Source: Desulfobacterales bacterium (GTDB taxonomy: Bacteria > Desulfobacterota > DSM-4660 > Desulfatiglandales > B25-G16). From it: a stretch of DNA of 5,397 nt. The stretch is taken from positions 1-5,397 of the forward strand of contig JABXJZ010000110.1 of assembly GCA_013375335.1 (NCBI GenBank), given 5' to 3'. The position numbers and the translations under genes were made by a program. Numbering within the stretch: the first letter of the stretch is position 1; every line of letters begins with the position of its first letter. The notes under the pieces were generated by a model that saw only the letters and a list, made by a program, of their open reading frames with translations, made no database searches and was not told the origin of the DNA. This document shows positions 1 through 5,397 of this stretch, in pieces.

Positions 1-518
1 CAAAAACACCGGGGACCAAAAGATCAACAGGAAAAACGAAAGAAGGCCTGTATTCCCAGGTTCCGGCGGCTATGCGGGCTGGTGTCCGAGAGGCGGAGTT
101 TGATCTGAAGCAGGCTAAGGCTAAAGCAGGAATCGCCAGGGAAAAAGTGAAGCTTGCCGAGCTGCAAAAAGAACGGGCGCTTCTTGAAAGGAAATATGCG
201 GATTATGGAATGAAACTGGCTGGAATCCACGAGAGGCAGTTGGAGTTGGAGGTGGAGATAAGAAAGTTGGAAGCGATAGACAACTCAAATCTGGGGGACA
301 AGGAAGATAACATAAAAGGGATAGCAAATTTAAAGACCAAGAAACTCAGCGTGGAATCCGATGGCATTCGGGTCAAAGCTGAATTCGACACTACCGAATT
401 GAAGATCAAAAGACTCACCAAGGAAATTGAAGCTCAGAAAATTAAGGCTCAAAAAAGTGAGCCAACGAAAGTTCAAAAAAGTAAGAAAACTAAACCCCGA
501 AAAAAGAAGAGCAAGTAG
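1..518 (+). CDS. Coiled-coil protein with lysine-rich C-terminal tail (5' partial)
   Basis: The reading frame is open from the left edge (first full codon at 3) to TAG at 516-518, with an in-frame TGA directly after it, giving 171 visible residues. An ATG at 72 is possible, but it has no convincing Shine-Dalgarno and the frame stays open before it, so I read this as the C-terminal part of a longer gene. Roughly residues 25-150 are rich in Ala, Glu, Lys, Leu and Arg with almost no Pro or Gly in the first half, as expected for long amphipathic coiled-coil helices (for example REKVKLAELQKERALLERK). A short hinge near NSNLGDKEDN separates two helical stretches. The last 26 residues hold 12 Lys and one Arg, with a repeated (A/V)QKS motif. 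No catalytic motif is visible. Given its secreted neighbours it may be a periplasmic or lipid-anchored coiled-coil protein, but any signal peptide would lie outside the window. I do not recognise the family. Confidence 0.8.
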   Translation, partial: KTPGTKRSTGKTKEGLYSQVPAAMRAGVREAEFDLKQAKAKAGIAREKVKLAELQKERALLERKYADYGMKLAGIHERQLELEVEIRKLEAIDNSNLGDKEDNIKGIANLKTKKLSVESDGIRVKAEFDTTELKIKRLTKEIEAQKIKAQKSEPTKVQKSKKTKPRKKKSK

Positions 519-585
519 TGAGTAACGGACCGTTCCTCTGTCCCCAGACCAGTGTAGATATCAATCCTTGCAATTTAAACATTAT

Positions 586-595
586 GGGAGGAGAG
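586..595 (+). promoter_or_regulatory. Ribosome binding site of the small lipoprotein gene
   Basis: The purine-rich run GGGAGGAGAG contains GGAGG at 587-591, 8 bases before the ATG at 600. It is a strong Shine-Dalgarno and fixes the start of the downstream lipoprotein. I found no convincing sigma-70 promoter in the 81-base gap after the coiled-coil gene. Confidence 0.85.
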
Positions 596-599
596 AGCT

Positions 600-1049
600 A
601 TGAATTATAGAATCACTCTATTATTCCTATTTGCCGCTATGGCATTACTCCTTTCGGCCTGTTCGACAAAGATTTGCGGCACGGTTAAGCTCGTGGACAG
701 TGATATGAAGCCTGTTGTCGGAGAAAGCCCGGAAGGCACGGTAGTGAATATGATTAATACCACCGCCAAGGTGGAAAAGGCCTCATACTCGGTAATCGTA
801 GATGAAGATGGAAAATTTGAGTCTGAAAAGGACGCAATAAAACCGGGCACCTATAAGGTGGAGGCCGCCAGAATCGGCTATGATACGGAAACGCGGACCG
901 TGGAGATAGGGGGCAGCACGCGTAAAAAGTTGGAGTTCGAACTCAAGAAAATTCCCGAAGGCGAGCGTAAATCTATTGCGGGCTCCAGTTCCGATGCGGA
1001 TAAGATCGTAAATCCCGGAGAAGTAAATATCCGGCCGCCCGGAATGTAG
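600..1049 (+). CDS. Small lipoprotein with one carboxypeptidase-regulatory-like (PEGA-type) module
   Basis: This is a 149-residue protein. Residues 1-20 form a lipoprotein signal peptide: Arg4 in the n-region, a hydrophobic stretch at about 5-17, and lipobox L18-S19-A20-C21. Cys21 would be lipidated. Ser22 at +2 is not the Asp retention signal, so outer-membrane sorting is likely by the E. coli rule. Residues about 25-117 look like a single beta-sandwich module of the carboxypeptidase regulatory-like family: an opening strand CGTVKLVD, the turn motif VDEDGKFES (67-75), then GTYKVEAARIGYDTETRTVEI (83-103) and a closing strand. The last ~30 residues are polar and probably disordered. The same DxxG turn and Gly-Tyr signature recurs in the large lipoprotein encoded next, so the two may be structurally related partners. 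Such modules are known as binding or structural folds, not enzymes. The substrate is unknown. Confidence 0.88.
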   Translation: MNYRITLLFLFAAMALLLSACSTKICGTVKLVDSDMKPVVGESPEGTVVNMINTTAKVEKASYSVIVDEDGKFESEKDAIKPGTYKVEAARIGYDTETRTVEIGGSTRKKLEFELKKIPEGERKSIAGSSSDADKIVNPGEVNIRPPGM

Positions 1050-1056
1050 CCCCATT

Positions 1057-1079
1057 TCCTTTGCGAATATCGCAAAGGA
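1057..1079 (+). repeat. Perfect inverted repeat (10-bp stem, 3-nt loop) between the two lipoprotein genes
   Basis: The left arm TCCTTTGCGA (1057-1066) and right arm TCGCAAAGGA (1070-1079) are exact reverse complements around an ATA loop, 8 bases after the stop of the small lipoprotein gene. No T-run follows (next bases TAGCCTTTAGG), so it is not a canonical intrinsic terminator. It may be a weak or factor-assisted terminator, an mRNA-stabilising 3' hairpin that sets different levels of the two lipoproteins, or a dyad binding site for a regulator. Only the symmetry is directly seen. Confidence 0.6.
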
Positions 1080-1168
1080 TAGCCTTTAGGATGAAGTACA
1101 TCTCAAGTATCCCGAAAGAGGCGGTTTTCATTTCCAGGCCGATAGTCCCAATGGCCGACAATGTTTTT

Positions 1169-1174
1169 AGGAGG
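1169..1174 (+). promoter_or_regulatory. Ribosome binding site that decides the start of the large lipoprotein
   Basis: The consensus AGGAGG lies 7 bases before the ATG at 1182. An earlier in-frame ATG at 1161 would place this Shine-Dalgarno inside the coding region and add seven residues (MFLGGIA) before the natural positively charged n-region. The start at 1182 is therefore preferred. Confidence 0.9.
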
Positions 1175-1181
1175 TATCGCC

Positions 1182-3932
1182 ATGGTCAAGCAAATTACAA
1201 AAATAGTTTTGATCCTATTGTCATCGATTCTGATCTTTGCCTGCGAAGCCGGGAAACAGGCGGAAATTGACGTGGAGGTGAATGTCACTTTGGACGGCAA
1301 ACCGGCGCCCCAGGCCAAGGTTCTCCTCGATGGGGCCGAGTACGGGGCTACTGACAGCAATGGATATTTTTCAAAGAGAATCAAGAGACAACCCGGCGCA
1401 GAGGTCTTCGTGGCTGTTCAGAAAGAAGCTACTGGATATGATATCGAGCCCTGGAAGGATTCATTCGTGGTTAAGTTGCCGAAAGAAGGGGCTGTGGACA
1501 GGTATCCGTTCAAGGTTGTCCTCAAAGCAACAAAGTTTCTTACCGTTTTTGTAACAGAAGACGAGGAGCCACTTGAGGGTGCTTCCATCCGTATTGAAGA
1601 CAAAGTGAATGTAGAGACGGGCGAAGATGGGGAGTACGTATATCATTATCAGGTTCTGCCGAAGAAGGGCTTGGACCTTAGGGTAACCAAAAAAGGATAC
1701 ACGACGTGGCGAAAGACGGTCAGAGTAGAACCGGGGCAAAGGGTAGAGGTTTCTCTCTTGAGAAAGAAAGAAGTAGCAAAGGCACCAGTGGCAAAGGCAC
1801 CGGCAGCAGAGGAACCGGCAGCAGAGGAACCAATAGCAGAGGAACCAGAAACAGAGGCACCAGCCGCAAAGGAAACGATAGCTAAGAGACCGGCAGCGAA
1901 AGCGCCAGCGGCAAAGGCAAAAGTCACAAGGGCAACGGTATCTATTGCGGCACTTACTGAGGCATATGGTGTTTCAAAAGGAATTCCGGGCCTCATCGTA
2001 AATATAGATGATAAACAGGTGGGCAAGACCAATGCCAAGGGTACCTACACCTACGTATATAAAGGCAAACCGGGTAAAGAGGCACAGCTCAAACTCACTG
2101 CTCCGGGATATATTCCTGCCGAGTGGCGGACAACGATCAAATTTGAAGGCGAGCAAAGTATCCAACGGTTTTTCTATCCTGCCAAGCCAGAGCCGCTCAA
2201 GGTAGGTATATATGGTTATATAAACAACACGCCGGAAGAGGATTTATCGGATATCCTGAACATGATTGAAAAAACGCTCAGCGATAATCTATCGATTTAT
2301 TCAAGCCTTCTGGAGGTGCCTAAGGCAAAACTTCGGGAGGAGATGTTGCGTGCAAGCCTCGATATGGAAATTGTTGCGACTAAAGGTTGGCAAAATACGC
2401 CGCTTATCAGATCCGTTGATATGATTATCGCAGGGAGTGTGTCGAAGGGCGATCAGGGGATGACGATCGAAACCACGGTCAACTTCTCCGATGGAAATAC
2501 AATCCTGAGTCAAATAAACAAAGTCAATAAGAAAAAGAAAATCGAGAATACGGTAAAATTGATCGTTAACAATATCATAGATCAATTTCCCTTTGAGGGA
2601 ACAATTGACGCCATTGAATATGACCGTTACAGAATTAATCTCGGAAAACTCGACTATAAGATCAGACGGGGTAACGAATTCAAATACATGGCTGCTGATC
2701 TAAGCGAATCCGGCGGAGTCAAGGGTTATCATGAAGCAGGGATGCTCATCGTCAAGGAGAATGATGAGACATCGTCATGGACCGAGATTGTCGACATAAA
2801 AGAGGGTGAGGAACTCAATATCGGGGACAAGGTCGTCCGGCGCATATACCTTGAAGAAGAAAGAGAGATTGCAAAGGATTCCTTTGTTCTATTAGCCAAA
2901 GGCGGATCTCCGCCTGATGCAGCGCCATTGTGGGGGGTAAACGTATATCTCAATAATACCTGGGTTGGAACTACTGGTTCCAATGGTAGCGTGGAGATAC
3001 CCGTGCGCCTTTACGAGGAATACGACATTCTCCTCTCCCGTTACGGTTATCAGCCGTTGCGCGAGACGATCAGCGTGGATGTAAGCAAGGAGGCAAAGGA
3101 GTTCTGCCTTGATGTTGCCACCGCCCTGTTTAAGGTCGAGTCTCAGCCGTCAGAGGCCGATGTTTTTATTGATGGTGTCGAAATCGGTAAAACCCCTATT
3201 CTGGATGGGAAGCCGGTGAACTTTGGATTCCGTAAAATAAAGCTTTCTGTGGGGGGTGAGTACCGTGACTGGGAAGAGGTATTGGAGTTCAATAAACCAA
3301 CCGTAGAACGCATCGGGGAGAATAAGGTTATTTTCGTGAAGGATTATCTGAAAATAGGAAAGATGGCCGAACAGAATGGAGACATCGATGCGGCGATTCA
3401 GGCTTATACCAGTACTGAAAAAGGGCATCCCGATTATTCAGATGCTCACCACAGGCTTGGACAGCTGTATCTTGACGAAAAAAATGATTATGGCTCCGCT
3501 ATTCGCGAGTTTGAGAACGTGTTGTCGCTTCCTGAGAACCAACAGATAATCTATAAGCAATTTGCAGTGACCTACACCAACCTGGGACATGCCTACTATG
3601 AAAAGGGAAATCAACTCATTCATAAAAACAAGAGGGCTGCTGCGCAGAACCTTTCCAAGGCGATACAAAAACTAAAAATAGCCAAGCAGAATACGCGCTT
3701 TTTCCCAACCCTGCACTTTGAGGAGGCCGTCCATGACACCTATTATTACCGGGCTATCTCGTATCATAAGCTATTTTTAATCACCAAAAAAAGATCGGTT
3801 CTTCGTAAAGCCAATCTTGCATGGCGTGAATACTTCGACTTCTTTCCGAAAAAGCTGGAGGGAAACAGCAGCTTTGTAAAGTGTCGCAATGCAGCAAGGA
3901 GATACTGGGCTCAGATAAAGGATTTGGGCTAG
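1182..3932 (+). CDS. Large multidomain lipoprotein: PEGA-like modules, CsgG/FlgT-like core, TPR-like C-terminus
   Basis: The protein has 916 residues. The signal peptide has Lys3/Lys7, a hydrophobic core at 8-19 and lipobox I18-F19-A20-C21; Glu22 at +2 favours the outer membrane. Domains in order: Ig/carboxypeptidase-regulatory-like modules at ~28-115 (TDSNGYFS) and ~118-193 (TGEDGEYVY, then KKGYTTWRKTV); a pentapeptide-repeat linker at 198-247; a third module at ~250-333 (TNAKGTYTY, then APGYIPAEWRTTI); a CsgG/FlgO/TolB-N-like alpha/beta domain at ~338-468 (KVGIYGYINNT; SVDMIIAGSVSKG; a helix ending NNIIDQF); a FlgT-C-like segment at ~471-555 (FEGTIDAIEYDRYRINLGKL; EGEELNIGDKVVRR); PEGA-like modules at ~582-645 (TGSNGSVEI, RYGYQPLRETI) and ~649-705 (SQPSEADVFIDGVEIGKTPI); and TPR-like helices at ~719-890 (AIQAYTSTEKGHPDYSDAHHRLGQLYLDE). 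No enzyme motif is visible. The likely role is an outer-membrane-anchored scaffold or assembly factor. Fold assignments are by eye: PEGA and TPR fairly sure, the CsgG-like core less so. The next gene starts only 21 bases downstream, implying co-transcription. Confidence 0.9.
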   Translation: MVKQITKIVLILLSSILIFACEAGKQAEIDVEVNVTLDGKPAPQAKVLLDGAEYGATDSNGYFSKRIKRQPGAEVFVAVQKEATGYDIEPWKDSFVVKLPKEGAVDRYPFKVVLKATKFLTVFVTEDEEPLEGASIRIEDKVNVETGEDGEYVYHYQVLPKKGLDLRVTKKGYTTWRKTVRVEPGQRVEVSLLRKKEVAKAPVAKAPAAEEPAAEEPIAEEPETEAPAAKETIAKRPAAKAPAAKAKVTRATVSIAALTEAYGVSKGIPGLIVNIDDKQVGKTNAKGTYTYVYKGKPGKEAQLKLTAPGYIPAEWRTTIKFEGEQSIQRFFYPAKPEPLKVGIYGYINNTPEEDLSDILNMIEKTLSDNLSIYSSLLEVPKAKLREEMLRASLDMEIVATKGWQNTPLIRSVDMIIAGSVSKGDQGMTIETTVNFSDGNTILSQINKVNKKKKIENTVKLIVNNIIDQFPFEGTIDAIEYDRYRINLGKLDYKIRRGNEFKYMAADLSESGGVKGYHEAGMLIVKENDETSSWTEIVDIKEGEELNIGDKVVRRIYLEEEREIAKDSFVLLAKGGSPPDAAPLWGVNVYLNNTWVGTTGSNGSVEIPVRLYEEYDILLSRYGYQPLRETISVDVSKEAKEFCLDVATALFKVESQPSEADVFIDGVEIGKTPILDGKPVNFGFRKIKLSVGGEYRDWEEVLEFNKPTVERIGENKVIFVKDYLKIGKMAEQNGDIDAAIQAYTSTEKGHPDYSDAHHRLGQLYLDEKNDYGSAIREFENVLSLPENQQIIYKQFAVTYTNLGHAYYEKGNQLIHKNKRAAAQNLSKAIQKLKIAKQNTRFFPTLHFEEAVHDTYYYRAISYHKLFLITKKRSVLRKANLAWREYFDFFPKKLEGNSSFVKCRNAARRYWAQIKDLG
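1773..1922 (+). repeat. Ten in-frame 15-nt units encoding a pentapeptide repeat linker
   Basis: Ten consecutive 15-base units encode residues 198-247 with consensus [V/A/I]-A-[K/E]-[A/E]-P: VAKAP twice, AAEEP twice, IAEEP, ETEAP, AAKET, IAKRP, AAKAP, AAKAK. Units 1-2 and 7-10 are basic while units 3-6 are acidic, giving a plus-minus-plus charge pattern. Ala-Pro-rich linkers of this kind are extended and are known from periplasm-spanning proteins such as TonB. The DNA units are near-identical in places (gcagcagaggaacc occurs twice in tandem), so the unit number may vary between strains. Confidence 0.92.
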
Positions 3933-3940
3933 TGCGTTGT

Positions 3941-3945
3941 GGAGG
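3941..3945 (+). promoter_or_regulatory. Ribosome binding site of the TolB-like gene
   Basis: GGAGG lies 8 bases before the GTG at 3954, within the 21-base gap after the large lipoprotein stop. It supports the GTG start and translational coupling. The gap is too short to hold a separate terminator and promoter. Confidence 0.8.
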
Positions 3946-3953
3946 TTGGCGGC

Positions 3954-5397
3954 GTGAAATTCCGGGGGTGGACTTGTACGGTTCTTGCAGCAGCGACCAT
4001 TGCCGGCGTGAGCCTGGCTGCTGAGGCGCAGTTATTCGTGGTGGATGAGGATACGGCCGCGGAAAAGATTGCGGAGGCAGTGTCCACCGAGGGAAGCGAA
4101 TCGGGGGGGGCGGCGGAGATAGATGAACCCGGTGAAAATAGGGCGAATGAGACTGGAGAGGAACCAGTGCTTGAGGAAGGCAAAGCCCTTGTGACGGGGG
4201 AAGAAGCGCCGCCTGCGGAGGGGCCACCCGAGAGCGTTATGGCCGGAAAGGAGCTGGAAACAGAGGTGTCGAAAGTGATAGAACCCCTGTGGGTTCGGGA
4301 ACTTACTGAGATTAAGGCCGGCCACAACGATTCGAACCCCGTGTGGTCCCCGTCCGGGGAGTTGATCGCATTCGAGCGAAGCATTGGCGACAAGAAGGAA
4401 ATTATCATCGCCAGCCCGGTCGGCACGATTGCCCAGAAAGTATATTTGCAGCTGACCGCGGATGATGATGGGATGCAGTTCTTCCTTCCCGGCATCTTCG
4501 ATGAGGTGAGTTACAACTCAGGGCTCAGCTGGTCCCCGGGGGGAGACCGGTTCGTGGTCATGAGCAACGGCGGCGGGGGGAACTACGATCTCTACCTCGG
4601 TGCGATCGGCAGCGATGAGACGAAGAGACTCACCGAGCATACGGCAAAGGACGGCCTTGCGCATTGGTCCCCTGTCGATGATCACCTGGTTTTTGTATCG
4701 GGTCGCACGGGTTGTGGGGATATCTATCTGATTGACCTCGCAACCCGCGCGCTGAGGCGGCTGACCCGAGGGGACAAGGCATATCTTTTCCCCCAGTGGT
4801 CCCCGGACGGCAAGAAAATCGTGATGACCTATGGAAGCAACGATAATCACGACATTTATCTCATCGGCGATGTAAAAGAGCCTCTCAGGACCCTGAAACC
4901 GCTTACCACCTGGCCTTATGACGACCTGAGACCGGTATGGTCCCCAGATGGCAAAAAGATTGCCTTCTATACCAACTATAATAAGGAGGATGACCCGAAG
5001 GTATGGTCTCTGGGGGTGATTGCCGCCGATGGTTCGGATCCCACCGAAGGCGAAGGACTTGCCATGAAGGTAGTGGCTGTGGACATTATCCCCGATGTAG
5101 AGCAGGGACCTGCCTGGATGCCGGACAGCGACAGGATCGTTTACGTGAAGAACGACCGGCATGCGTACAATCCAATCCACATCGTTGATATCGAGAAAAG
5201 AACAAATCTTCTTCTCAGGACAGGGGCCAGGATGAACCATGACGTGACCTGCTCGGTTGACGGAACGATCGCATTCCGTGCCCAGGTTGAGCAGTGGGAT
5301 CACATCCATGTTGCGAGGATGGAGGATAGCGAAAGGAGGTTCCCTTCTGTTGATAGAACGGAATATGAGAGGGATCGCTCTGTGCTGCCTTATGATT
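3954..5397 (+). CDS. Secreted TolB-type beta-propeller protein with acidic N-terminal linker (3' partial)
   Basis: The frame is open from GTG 3954 to the right edge (481 codons), so the C-terminus is missing. Residues 1-25 form a Sec signal peptide (Lys2, Arg4; hydrophobic core ~8-22; cleavage after A23-E24-A25, before Gln26). Residues 29-110 form a low-complexity linker with 24 acidic and 5 basic residues. From ~115 on, TolB/PD40 propeller repeats follow. Blade motifs centre on NPVWSPSGELIAF (128-140), LSWSPGGDRFVV (191-202), AHWSPVDDHLVFVS (236-249), PQWSPDGKKIV (280-290), PVWSPDGKKIAFYT (327-340) and PAWMPDSDRIVYV (386-398), with a degenerate TCSVDGTIAF (432-441). They alternate with strands such as GDIYLIDLATRALRRLT (255-271). 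Six canonical motifs fit a six-bladed TolB propeller. Classical TolB has an N-terminal alpha/beta domain in front of the propeller; here only the acidic linker is seen. The likely role is a periplasmic interaction platform. It may not be orthologous to the Tol-Pal TolB, since no tolQRA or pal is visible. Confidence 0.9.
   Translation, partial: MKFRGWTCTVLAAATIAGVSLAAEAQLFVVDEDTAAEKIAEAVSTEGSESGGAAEIDEPGENRANETGEEPVLEEGKALVTGEEAPPAEGPPESVMAGKELETEVSKVIEPLWVRELTEIKAGHNDSNPVWSPSGELIAFERSIGDKKEIIIASPVGTIAQKVYLQLTADDDGMQFFLPGIFDEVSYNSGLSWSPGGDRFVVMSNGGGGNYDLYLGAIGSDETKRLTEHTAKDGLAHWSPVDDHLVFVSGRTGCGDIYLIDLATRALRRLTRGDKAYLFPQWSPDGKKIVMTYGSNDNHDIYLIGDVKEPLRTLKPLTTWPYDDLRPVWSPDGKKIAFYTNYNKEDDPKVWSLGVIAADGSDPTEGEGLAMKVVAVDIIPDVEQGPAWMPDSDRIVYVKNDRHAYNPIHIVDIEKRTNLLLRTGARMNHDVTCSVDGTIAFRAQVEQWDHIHVARMEDSERRFPSVDRTEYERDRSVLPYD
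4103..4110 (+). repeat. G8 homopolymer tract inside the TolB-like gene
   Basis: Eight consecutive G residues cover codons 50-53 (Ser-Gly-Gly-Ala) of the TolB-like gene, in the linker between signal peptide and propeller. A change of one base would frameshift everything before the propeller. Such G tracts are classic slipped-strand sites in phase-variable genes, although in a GC-rich Gly/Ala linker one tract can also arise by chance. Confidence 0.7.

Noticed and set aside
446..463. 6-bp inverted repeat GGCTCA/TGAGCC with a 6-nt A-rich loop
   Set aside because: It lies inside the coding region of the coiled-coil gene, is short, and has no following T-run, so there is no support for a terminator or regulatory role.
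524..534. Palindrome AACGG-A-CCGTT after the coiled-coil gene
   Set aside because: Arms of five bases around a single central base are common by chance and cannot form a stable hairpin; no T-run follows.
1161..1181. Upstream in-frame ATG as start of the large lipoprotein
   Set aside because: It would place the AGGAGG at 1169-1174 inside the gene; the ATG at 1182 has ideal spacing and gives a normal lipoprotein n-region.
1061..1270. Small plus-strand frame bridging the intergenic gap and the start of the large lipoprotein
   Set aside because: Its TTG start lies inside the hairpin, it has no Shine-Dalgarno, and it overlaps the well-supported lipoprotein start by 89 bases in another frame.
1649..2038. 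129-codon Ala/Ser/Gly-rich open frame on the minus strand
   Set aside because: It is the complement of the 15-nt repeat array, whose periodicity keeps several frames free of stops.
3929..4495. 188-codon open frame on the minus strand opposite the start of the TolB-like gene
   Set aside because: Ser/Ala-rich composition is the mirror of the GC-rich acidic linker codons. It lies opposite a well-supported signal peptide, linker and first propeller blade.
4518..5309. 263-codon open frame on the minus strand opposite the propeller gene
   Set aside because: It is an antisense shadow. The plus strand shows a full run of TolB/PD40 motifs with a signal peptide and RBS, while the antisense product has repetitive GP-rich pieces that mirror the WSPDGK codons and no recognisable fold.

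Overview
The window carries four genes in a row, all on the + strand, and all apparently encoding envelope (periplasmic or outer-membrane) proteins. Two have lipobox signal peptides, one has a Sec-type signal with an AxA cleavage site, and one is a coiled-coil protein cut by the left edge. TolB-type propellers and lipoproteins with Ser or Glu after the lipid cysteine point to a diderm (Gram-negative) bacterium. The mix of carboxypeptidase-regulatory-like/PEGA, CsgG/FlgT-like, TPR and TolB-propeller domains suggests a Desulfobacterota- or Nitrospirota-like or other uncultured lineage, but the sequence does not fix the taxon.

Layout. (1) 1-518: C-terminal 171 residues of a coiled-coil protein with a very lysine-rich tail; its start lies outside the window. 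(2) 600-1049: small lipoprotein (149 aa) with one beta-sandwich module of the carboxypeptidase-regulatory/PEGA type. (3) 1050-1181: intergenic stretch with a perfect 10-bp hairpin 8 bases after the stop, then a strong Shine-Dalgarno. (4) 1182-3932: 916-aa multidomain lipoprotein. Its order is two Ig-like/PEGA-like modules, a ten-unit pentapeptide linker, a third such module, a CsgG/FlgO/TolB-N-like domain followed by a FlgT-C-like segment, two more PEGA-like modules, and C-terminal TPR-like helices. (5) 3954-5397: GTG-start, secreted TolB-type beta-propeller behind a long acidic linker, cut by the right edge.

How they may work together (inference). Same strand, short gaps (81, 132 and 21 bases) and good ribosome binding sites suggest one operon or two closely coupled units. 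The small lipoprotein looks like a single-module relative of the repeated module in the large lipoprotein. The large lipoprotein carries a TolB-N/CsgG-like fold, while the following gene encodes a TolB propeller without a recognisable TolB N-domain. This suggests a Tol-Pal-like or CsgG-like envelope scaffold split differently between polypeptides. I recognise no catalytic domain and can assign no established pathway. I saw no RNA genes, mobile elements, CRISPR arrays or transposon ends.
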